DNA of 18,337 bases, taken from positions 1 through 18,337 of the forward strand of contig DATDSA010000045.1 of assembly GCA_035291485.1 (NCBI GenBank). The letters are read 5' to 3'. The translations under genes and the position numbers were made by a program. Below are positions 13,019 to 18,337 of this stretch, one piece after another (position 1 is the stretch's first letter; each line of letters starts with the position of its first letter). Source of the stretch: 9FT-COMBO-53-11 sp035291485. Lineage in GTDB: Bacteria > Patescibacteriota > WWE3 > 9FT-COMBO-53-11. The notes beneath the pieces were generated by a model. That model saw only the letters and a list, made by a program, of their open reading frames with translations. It did no database searches and was not told where the DNA came from.

Positions 13019-13435
13019 ATGAGAAAGAAAGAGCAAGGCCAGGGATTGGTCGAGTTTGCGCTGACCCTTCCCATTATGCTCATGGTGCTCTTGGGCATCT
13101 TCGAGATAGGGATGCTCTACAGCGACCTGGTTCAGGCGAACGCCAGCGCCCACAACGCGGTGCACGCCGCCGTGGTCCACATCGTGGACGGGTCCGGTAA
13201 GAGCTGCTACGACCGGGCGATGGAAGCCCTGGGCGAGCCGGTCTTCCTCATGGCGGAGGGATCGACCTTCACGATCGAGCCCTGCAGCGACGATCCTTAC
13301 TGGGTCGGTCCGATGGGAGCACAGGTGGTCGGGACTTGGGTGTTTACGATCAACCCGGTCGACTTTGTCTTCCACAACAACTTCGGGTTTCCGGTGACGG
13401 TCAACCTGCCGTTCTTCAAAGGAAACTTCCGTTAG
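13019..13435 (+). CDS. TadE-like pseudopilin
   Basis: 138 residues. RKKEQGQGLVEFALTLPIML at the N-terminus is the TadE signature: short basic leader, Gly, then the VEFAL helix with Glu at the +5-like place used by prepilin peptidase TadV/PilD substrates. IFEIGMLYSDLVQANASAHNAVHAAV continues the typical helix. The C-terminal domain is a short beta-rich outer part with two Cys (about 63 and 89). ATG 13019 has AAGGAGG at 13004-13010, within the end of the previous gene, giving coupled translation with the TadG-like gene. Confidence 0.85.
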   Translation: MRKKEQGQGLVEFALTLPIMLMVLLGIFEIGMLYSDLVQANASAHNAVHAAVVHIVDGSGKSCYDRAMEALGEPVFLMAEGSTFTIEPCSDDPYWVGPMGAQVVGTWVFTINPVDFVFHNNFGFPVTVNLPFFKGNFR

Positions 13436-13452
13436 GAGTTGGGTTCAAAAAG

Positions 13453-13490
13453 AAACCCGCGAATCGACAAGTCGATTTCGCGGGTTTTTC
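13453..13490. terminator. Bidirectional terminator between convergent operons
   Basis: Long stem AAACCCGCGAA-TCGAC / GTCGA(T)TTCGCGGGTTT with one bulged T. T-tract on the right for tadE, and AAAAAG on the left gives a U-rich tail for the minus-strand operon ending at 13528. Confidence 0.88.
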
Positions 13491-13527
13491 ATTTCTAGTA
13501 CCTTGATCCGATTCGGAGGGATTAAAA

Positions 13528-15114
13528 CTACTCTCCCACCGAAACGGACCGGGCTTCACTCTGCTCTTCTTCTTTCCCAGCTCGGAACCGTGCTCTAGCG
13601 TGTCGCGTGCCGGTTCCTCTGGTCATGTCTTCGCCCCTCTCTTGGCCGTCTTTGCCGGTGGCAAGCCGGTGGGCAATCTCCAAACCGCTGATCACCTTGT
13701 ACTCGTGCATCTTCAGCGGCTCCTCGATCTTCCGCAGGCACTCGTTGAGGGTATCCCAGTCGGAGTGGGCCAGGGCCGGCAGGGCCTTCGTCTCGAAGGA
13801 CTCCCAGGCGTCGATCCATTCCTGTGAGGGATGGACCTCGTGCTCCTTGCCGTAGCGTTCCAGGATATCGTTGCACGTCTTCTCGACCTTGGCGACGCGT
13901 TCCTTGGTGGCCCCGACCTTCTTTCCCCAGTTGCGGAATTCCCGAGCGAAGTCGGCGATCTGGTTGATCATCTCCCGGATGTCCGCCAGCCGCCCCCTGA
14001 GTCCGTCCCATTCGGCGGTGCTCCAGAGGTTCGGGACATCTTCGTGGAAGAGATAGGAGATCCGAACGACCTGCTGCGGGGGATCGAACTTCCCGAAGTC
14101 CTCCTCGATGTGTTCGAGGGACTTCATCACCTGACTGTAGGATTGTCGATCTTGGGCGACGGACTCGGCCCAGAACCGGAAGCTGTGCTTCAGTTCCCCG
14201 GTGGTCCGCTCCATGGCGTCGATGTATTCCTCTCCGGGGACCGGTTTCCCTTCCCCCACCAAGGAATCCATCTCCGCGAACCCTGCCTGGATGTAGGTTT
14301 CCAGGAGTGGGAATGGTAGCTGGGCCTCGGGGTCGATCGGATTCTCGGCCTGCTCCGCCCGCAGCTCCTCAAAAGCGCGGGTGAGATTCTCCCGAGCCGT
14401 TCGGAATCGGTTCATCCGATCCCGTTCCTCGGCCACTCGCTTGGCTTCCTTGTCTCGCTCTTGGAGCAGTCGGGTTTGGGCCGCTATCGGAGTTTCTTCG
14501 CCATCGGTCGAGATGATCCGCTTGATCTCCCGAACAAGTTCGTCTTGGGTGGCGACCAATCCCCGCAGTTGCTCGCGCAGGGCGGCGAGTTGGCTGTTGC
14601 GCGGATGGCGCAGGAAGCGGGTGTAGAGGAACCAGCCCGTGGCCAACAGCGCATCCGCCAGGTTTTCTTTCAACCCGATGAAGCCGAACACGAGCCACCA
14701 CCACAGTCGGTCGCCCCAGTCACCGCGCTCAACATCCTGATCTCGCTTCTCCACCAGATCGTTGAACCGGGCGGTTCCTTCCACCATTAGGCGGGTTATT
14801 CGCCAGCGGGAGGGACTGGTCAGGTTTAACAGCCACTGGGAGGTGAGTTGAACGGAATACGACCACCAGTAGGTGTCGAATCCCAGTTCCTGCTCGCCGT
14901 AGGGGAGATTGGCGATCGCCATCCGATAACGGAGAGCCACCGCCCCGATCCGCCGGTTTTGGCGCCGGATCTGATTCTTCAGCGAATTCCGGCCGAGGTA
15001 GATCGCGAAGTTGAGCTTCGTCCGCTCCCAGAGGTACCGGGGGGGCCGGGCGATCGCTCTCCCGATCTTGACCAGAATGGCCCACAAGGACAGTGCGATT
15101 CGTTGTCTGTTCAC
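13528..15114 (-). CDS. Large membrane-associated coiled-coil protein, unknown function
   Basis: 528 residues, not recognised. The start is GTG 15114, whose GTGA overlaps the TGA of the upstream gene and which has AAGGAGGA before it. Residues 1-65 are strongly basic with an amphipathic start; 66-110 are rich in Trp/Tyr (DTYWWSYSVQLTSQWLL). A Trp-rich hydrophobic region at 135-170 (DRLWWWLVFGFIGL, LLATGWFLYTRF) probably meets or crosses the membrane, possibly as a hairpin. The rest is highly charged helix: likely coiled coil at 173-255 and 375-425, then an Arg/Glu-rich disordered tail. A cytoplasmic scaffold or tether attached to the membrane is a plausible reading, not shown. Confidence 0.82.
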   Translation of the reverse strand: MNRQRIALSLWAILVKIGRAIARPPRYLWERTKLNFAIYLGRNSLKNQIRRQNRRIGAVALRYRMAIANLPYGEQELGFDTYWWSYSVQLTSQWLLNLTSPSRWRITRLMVEGTARFNDLVEKRDQDVERGDWGDRLWWWLVFGFIGLKENLADALLATGWFLYTRFLRHPRNSQLAALREQLRGLVATQDELVREIKRIISTDGEETPIAAQTRLLQERDKEAKRVAEERDRMNRFRTARENLTRAFEELRAEQAENPIDPEAQLPFPLLETYIQAGFAEMDSLVGEGKPVPGEEYIDAMERTTGELKHSFRFWAESVAQDRQSYSQVMKSLEHIEEDFGKFDPPQQVVRISYLFHEDVPNLWSTAEWDGLRGRLADIREMINQIADFAREFRNWGKKVGATKERVAKVEKTCNDILERYGKEHEVHPSQEWIDAWESFETKALPALAHSDWDTLNECLRKIEEPLKMHEYKVISGLEIAHRLATGKDGQERGEDMTRGTGTRHARARFRAGKEEEQSEARSVSVGE

Positions 15115-15440
15115 TTCTTGTTCCTCCTTGTTTGTTGTTGGAACCGCTTGTGCGCTTCCAGCATCGGTTGGACCCGGGTGTAGTAGATATCGGAGAGGAG
15201 CTTTTTGCGCTCTTCCCCTCCCATCCTCTTGATTTTTTTCTGCATCCCTTGCCACTTGATCAGGAAGATCTCCGCCTCTTCTCCTAGTTTACTGTCTGGG
15301 TATCGGGCAATGATCTCCCGCAGCTCGGGGATGCTCCTGTAGATATCCTTCGGGGGATCCTCTCTTCCCGAAGCCAGAACGAAGACCACTAGAAGAATCA
15401 CCAGAATAACGATTACCGCAAGCAGGGCCTCCTGTTCCAT
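15111..15440 (-). CDS. Single-helix membrane protein, unknown function
   Basis: 109 residues. An N-terminal membrane helix (about 6-24, LLAVIVILVILLVVFVL) is followed by GREDPPKDIYRS and a charged helical domain with IPELREIIARYPDSKLGEEAEIFL, reminiscent of one TPR-like helical hairpin but too short to assign. ATG 15440 has AAGGAGGAGGAAGG upstream. The TGA stop overlaps the GTG of the next gene (4 nt), so the two products are probably made in step and may work together at the membrane. Confidence 0.8.
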   Translation of the reverse strand: MEQEALLAVIVILVILLVVFVLASGREDPPKDIYRSIPELREIIARYPDSKLGEEAEIFLIKWQGMQKKIKRMGGEERKKLLSDIYYTRVQPMLEAHKRFQQQTRRNKK

Positions 15441-15490
15441 CTTACCTTCCTCCTCCTTCAGTAGGTTTTGGCGTGCGAACTTCTCGTTGA

Positions 15491-15519
15491 ATTATAAGTC
15501 TATTTGCCTCTCTCGTCAA
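15491..15519 (-). promoter_or_regulatory. Promoter of the coiled-coil operon
   Basis: On the minus strand, -35 TTGACG (15519-15514), 17-nt spacer, perfect -10 TATAAT (15496-15491). One of the strongest promoters seen in the window; about 45 nt of leader precede ATG 15440. Confidence 0.85.
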
Positions 15520-15535
15520 CTTTTATAGGATACGC

Positions 15536-15577
15536 AATAAAAAAGGCCGGCGAGATCGTTTAGATTTCGCCGGCCCG
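15536..15577 (-). terminator. Intrinsic terminator after the M23 peptidase gene
   Basis: 9-bp stem GGCCGGCGA / TCGCCGGCC, then a run of T on the minus strand (A-tract at 15538-15544). Confidence 0.92.
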
Positions 15578-15581
15578 TTGT

Positions 15582-17096
15582 TCACCGCATCCCCCGGTCC
15601 GTGGTTTCGATCGGGGCTTCCAAGCGCTCGCCGATAAAGCCGCGGACGTTGAGGAAGAAGCGATCGACCGTCTCCCGCGATTCGTCCGGGTAGTACCAGG
15701 GCGAATTGCGCAGGAATTTCTCGTAGGTCTCGCTGTAGGCGAGGTCGAAGTGGAGGTGGGCGTAGAAGTTCGGGTCGCTTTCGTTGCCGCTCTTCCCGAT
15801 CGTGGCGATGACCTCGCCGATCTCGACCGTCTGGCCCCGTTCCACGTCTATTTCGTTGAGGTGGGCGTAGCGGCTGTAGACTTCGGACCCCTCGGGAAGC
15901 CGGTGGCGGACAATGATAATGTTGCCCAGTCCCGTGCCCACCCTCCCCGCGTAGACGACCTCGCCGGTGCCGATAACGGCAACGGGGAATCCCAGGTCTT
16001 CGTTGCCGCCTCCGACGTTGAAGTCCTCACCGATGTGAAAGAAATCGATCCGTTCTCCGGTCTCTCGGTCCTGTTGGTTTTCCAGGTGCCGATAGCCGCC
16101 ATAAGTTTGAACAGCGGGGGGGATGGGATAGGCAAAGTTTTCTGCCACGGGCGTTTCTCTTCCGGAGAAGGAGTCCATGAGCAGAAAGTACCCCGTTTCC
16201 GCTTCCCAATCCTGGATCTCTTTCGGGGTGAGGATTCGTGATAGATATTCACGAATGGCGGAGAAGTAGTTCTCCACCGCCACCTGGCGGTCTCCGTCCG
16301 GACCGAGAAACGGTCCGAAGTAGAGCTGCTTGTCTGTTTCGCTCCCGCGCTCGAGCGCGACCAGGCCGAGATAGAAGCGAACCTTCGCGGCGGTGACCGG
16401 TCCGAGATCCCGGCTCGGGTCGCGATTGTTCCCGTAGACCTCGCGGTTGTCGAAAATCTGCCAGGCGCCGATATCGTAGCGGCGAAGGGCCCAGAGGACC
16501 TCCACCAGATTTCCGAGCGATTCTTCTTGAAACTGCTCGTCCACCTTCACGATGATCGCCCGGCGCCGGATACTGATCCCGGTTTCGTAGATCTCCGCTA
16601 GGGAAGTCCCGATCCCCCGGAAGCGGGGATCGCGGGAGACGGTCGTCGCCGAGTAGACGAAGGGCTGACCGTGCCGCTTGTAGGAATCCCAGTCCACGAG
16701 CGGTAGTTGCCAGATGACCGCCGGCGATCCTGATATTCCCGGTTCCTTAGTTTGGGAAACTCCGGTGGTGCTGACGGCAAAGTGGGAGTAGCGGTAGAGG
16801 TCGTCCGCGCTCGTATCGTTGGTGGTCTGCAGGACAACCACCCACGATGCGGACCCGTTCAGATCCGCCGTCTCCAAGTCGGCCGGTCCTCTCACCACGA
16901 GAGGACTTTCCTCCCAAACCGATTCCACCGGATCGAATCGGCGCAGATAGCCATCCGTTCCAATCCGGAGCGGGTCGGTCGATCCGATGATCCGCCGGGT
17001 TTCCTCGGGAAGCCTCTCGATCGAGAGGTTGGGCCAGATGGTACTGGCCAGCATTGTCAGAACGGTGCCAAGCTGCAGGACAAGGATTGCGTTCAC
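15582..17096 (-). CDS. M23 (LytM/gametolysin-type) metallopeptidase with large unknown N-terminal domain
   Basis: 504 residues. A short hydrophobic N-terminus (1-21, NAILVLQLGTVLTMLAST) looks like a signal peptide or anchor. Residues about 25-320 are an unrecognised domain. The M23 peptidase domain spans about 345-465: Zn ligands H354 and D358 in HIGEDFNVG and H449 in YAHLHFDL, with H447 as the catalytic base, plus the family strands GEVVYAGRVGTGLGNIIIVRH, YSRYAHLNEI and VEIGEVIATIGKSGN. All metal ligands are present, so it should be an active endopeptidase on peptidoglycan cross-links or a surface protein. GTG 17096 follows GAGAGGAGA. A strong promoter and own terminator make it a single-gene unit, divergent from the right-hand MerR-type gene. 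Confidence 0.92.
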   Translation of the reverse strand: MNAILVLQLGTVLTMLASTIWPNLSIERLPEETRRIIGSTDPLRIGTDGYLRRFDPVESVWEESPLVVRGPADLETADLNGSASWVVVLQTTNDTSADDLYRYSHFAVSTTGVSQTKEPGISGSPAVIWQLPLVDWDSYKRHGQPFVYSATTVSRDPRFRGIGTSLAEIYETGISIRRRAIIVKVDEQFQEESLGNLVEVLWALRRYDIGAWQIFDNREVYGNNRDPSRDLGPVTAAKVRFYLGLVALERGSETDKQLYFGPFLGPDGDRQVAVENYFSAIREYLSRILTPKEIQDWEAETGYFLLMDSFSGRETPVAENFAYPIPPAVQTYGGYRHLENQQDRETGERIDFFHIGEDFNVGGGNEDLGFPVAVIGTGEVVYAGRVGTGLGNIIIVRHRLPEGSEVYSRYAHLNEIDVERGQTVEIGEVIATIGKSGNESDPNFYAHLHFDLAYSETYEKFLRNSPWYYPDESRETVDRFFLNVRGFIGERLEAPIETTDRGMR

Positions 17097-17131
17097 GTTT
17101 TTCTCCTCTCGAATAGGTTTTGGGGTGCGGT

Positions 17132-17145
17132 CTCGCTTAGGCGAG
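17132..17145. repeat. Short hairpin in the M23 leader
   Basis: CTCGC-TTAG-GCGAG, a 5-bp stem in the untranslated leader of the M23 gene between its promoter and ribosome site. Too weak and too far from a T-tract to be a terminator. Confidence 0.35.
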
Positions 17146-17158
17146 TTGTACTTGGGAA

Positions 17159-17187
17159 ATTATACCCGGTAAAAGTCAAATAGTCAA
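17159..17187 (-). promoter_or_regulatory. Promoter of the M23 peptidase gene
   Basis: On the minus strand, -35 TTGACT (17187-17182), 17-nt spacer, perfect -10 TATAAT (17164-17159). The DNA upstream is AT-rich, as in an UP element. Confidence 0.85.
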
Positions 17188-17192
17188 AGTAT

Positions 17193-17233
17193 ATAGGTTA
17201 TTATATGGTTTTGACTTTCCTAAATTAACCTAT
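17193..17233. promoter_or_regulatory. Inverted repeat ATAGGTTA...TAACCTAT, candidate operator
   Basis: Perfect 8-bp arms (17193-17200 and 17226-17233) with centres 33 bp apart, close to three helical turns, placed just upstream of the M23 -35 and upstream of the divergent MerR-type promoter. The half-site TAACCT recurs at 17287-17292. Confidence 0.4.
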
Positions 17234-17262
17234 CGAAGACCTAGCAATATGGCTCACTTTTG

Positions 17263-17292
17263 TTGACATTGATATCCGTAAACTGTTAACCT
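17263..17292 (+). promoter_or_regulatory. Promoter for the right MerR-type membrane gene
   Basis: -35 TTGACA (17263-17268), 18-nt spacer, weak -10 TAACCT (17287-17292). Same layout as the left paralogue's promoter at 911-940. Confidence 0.5.
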
Positions 17293-17322
17293 TACACTCA
17301 GATTAAGTAAACCTTTTATTTG

Positions 17323-17337
17323 CCTTACCTAAGGTAA
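17323..17337 (+). promoter_or_regulatory. CCTTACCTAAGG motif, candidate operator
   Basis: CCTTACCTAAGG overlaps the palindrome TTACCT-A-AGGTAA (17325-17337). It lies 22 nt before ATG 17357 and corresponds to CCTTAGCTAGGG upstream of the left paralogue. Confidence 0.4.
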
Positions 17338-17356
17338 AAAAAGGCGACCTGTCCAA

Positions 17357-18337
17357 ATGAATAGCAGCCTGCCCGGCTCAACTGATAACCTTTATCCCAT
17401 CTCTGAAGCGGCCCGTATTCTGGGTATTCATCCTTCTACTCTTCGTCTCTGGGAAAGCCAAGGTTTGATCTCTCCGGATCGCACTCCCGGTGGGGACCGG
17501 CGCTATCGGTTAGGTGACCTCCAGGATCTCTTGAGCCGTAAGAGTGACGGTCGATTGAAAGAGAACGGCGGTGGGACGGCGCCGGAGGAGCGCTCCTACA
17601 CCATTTCCGAGGCGGCTCAGTTTTTGGGGGTGCACCCTTCGACCCTGCGTTTGTGGGAGGAGCGAAGGTTGGTGACCCCGGCTCGAACGGCGGGCGGGGA
17701 TCGGCGTTTTAGTTTTCGGCAGTTGGAAGATATTCTGCGCCGCCAGGCCAGGGTTGCCGAACCGGCCCCGCGGTCCTATGAGAATATCAAGGTCCGCCAG
17801 CTGGAACACTACCAACTTCCCTCGCGAACAAGATTGGCAGCAACGCGACTCTTTATATTGGTATTGGCGATTATGGTGTCCTGGTTTGTTTGGAGCTCGG
17901 TTCCCGATCTCACCAGGGAGCGGATCAAGCGCGCTTTTGCTCCTGATATCGCCAACCCGATCGTCGATGTGAATGACGCGCTAGAGTATGTTGTGGAAAA
18001 CGGTCGGGTGGGATGGTTGAGGTCCAAGTTCCCGTTCCTGACCGATTTTCTCAAAGTATCCCAGGACGCGCTTTTCAACACTGCCCGCTTCTTGGGAACG
18101 GTATTCTTCGGGGAGGGAAGCGACTACTTTATCTCTCCCACTGGCGAGGCCTCCTTTGCGGGGGTAACAGCGGCCGAGATCTCGGTCTCCTCCCTCAACG
18201 TCGAGAATCTGACCGTTACCGGCACCACCACCGGGGTGACGGGAGGTGGCGGAACCGCCACCGGAGGAGACGCCGATACTCTGGAAGGCCAATCGGGAAG
18301 TTACTACCTCGACCTGGGGAACGAGATCGGCACCTGC
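17357..18337 (+). CDS. Membrane-anchored tandem-MerR HTH protein with fibre-like outer tail (3' end cut by window)
   Basis: 327 codons open to the window end. Two MerR-type DNA-binding domains stand in tandem: residues 13-59 (YPISEAARILGIHPSTLRLW, wing TPGGDRRY) and 81-127 (YTISEAAQFLGVHPSTLRLW, wing TAGGDRRF). A basic linker leads to one membrane helix (about 163-181), then ANPIVDVNDALEY (199-211), NTARFLGTVFFG (241-252), DYFISPTG and the Gly/Thr-rich tail with DADTLEGQSGSYYLDL. Two HTH on one chain could let a monomer fill both halves of a palindromic operator. ATG 17357 lacks a Shine-Dalgarno, but its flank CGACCTGTCCAA matches the left paralogue. The full tail, and so the outer ligand, lies beyond the window. 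Divergent from the M23 peptidase gene. Confidence 0.85.
   Translation, partial: MNSSLPGSTDNLYPISEAARILGIHPSTLRLWESQGLISPDRTPGGDRRYRLGDLQDLLSRKSDGRLKENGGGTAPEERSYTISEAAQFLGVHPSTLRLWEERRLVTPARTAGGDRRFSFRQLEDILRRQARVAEPAPRSYENIKVRQLEHYQLPSRTRLAATRLFILVLAIMVSWFVWSSVPDLTRERIKRAFAPDIANPIVDVNDALEYVVENGRVGWLRSKFPFLTDFLKVSQDALFNTARFLGTVFFGEGSDYFISPTGEASFAGVTAAEISVSSLNVENLTVTGTTTGVTGGGGTATGGDADTLEGQSGSYYLDLGNEIGTC
18197..18337. repeat. Inverted terminal repeat, right copy (141 bp)
   Basis: Exact reverse complement of 1-141, beginning at codon Asn281 of the right paralogue and running to the last base of the window. Confidence 0.97.

Noticed and set aside
13831..14319. Plus-strand ORFs across 13600-15287
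   Set aside because: Antisense to the long coiled-coil gene, without ribosome sites; the minus frame has the promoter, coupled start and terminator.
1..18337. Inverted terminal repeats of a linear phage or transposon
   Set aside because: The repeats are inside coding sequence, the interior is housekeeping genes, and no transposase, terminase or polymerase is present.
1..18337. Circular replicon closed by terminal overlap
   Set aside because: The terminal match is inverted, not direct, so the ends cannot be joined into a circle by overlap.

Overview
The window looks like one metagenomic contig from a small-genome bacterium, probably of the Candidate Phyla Radiation (Patescibacteria) type, although no single marker here proves that. 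Pointers are a very short EF-Ts, ThyX instead of ThyA, dense small operons with strong AAGGAGG Shine-Dalgarno sites, several GTG/TTG starts, apparently leaderless housekeeping genes, TadE/TadG-like surface proteins and many unrecognised envelope proteins. TGA ends several genes, so the UGA=Gly code of SR1/Gracilibacteria does not apply. GC content appears moderately high for CPR.

Layout. 1-837 (minus) and 17357-18337 (plus) are two outward-facing, truncated paralogues: MerR-type DNA-binding heads (one HTH on the left, two on the right), a single membrane helix, and an outer part with a phage-fibre-like glycine-rich tail. Their last 141 bp are identical and inverted, so the contig starts and ends in the same sequence. 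Between them on the plus strand are topA (987-2918), a 21-codon ORF plus NUDIX gene, and a scattered thymidylate/folate set: a tmk-like gene, folD, tdk, thyX and a DHFR-like gene. Then come a two-gene envelope operon whose second protein ends in ten exact D-S-G-x-x repeats (7426-8722), a translation block rpsB-tsf-frr without pyrH, the rseP protease gene, a small unknown, and a TadG-like/TadE pair (11980-13435). On the minus strand are a two-gene unknown membrane/coiled-coil operon (13528-15440) and a secreted M23 (LytM) peptidase (15582-17096).

How the genes may work together. NUDIX, TMPK-like, FolD, TdK, ThyX and DHFR-like proteins would cover thymidine salvage, de novo dTMP synthesis and one-carbon folate supply, but the TMPK-like protein lacks the Walker A lysine and the DHFR-like protein lacks the catalytic acid. 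RpsB, EF-Ts and RRF serve translation. TadE/G, M23, the DSG-repeat protein and the coiled-coil operon all point to cell-envelope work.

The most unusual content is the pair of membrane-tethered MerR-like proteins. They share not only protein architecture but also a 5' regulatory layout (TTGACA-N18-TAACYT, then CCTTASCTARGG, then CGACCTG just before the start codon). They may be one-component sensors that tie an outer fibre-like domain directly to promoter binding; this is inference. No gene-free stretch exceeds 300 bases.
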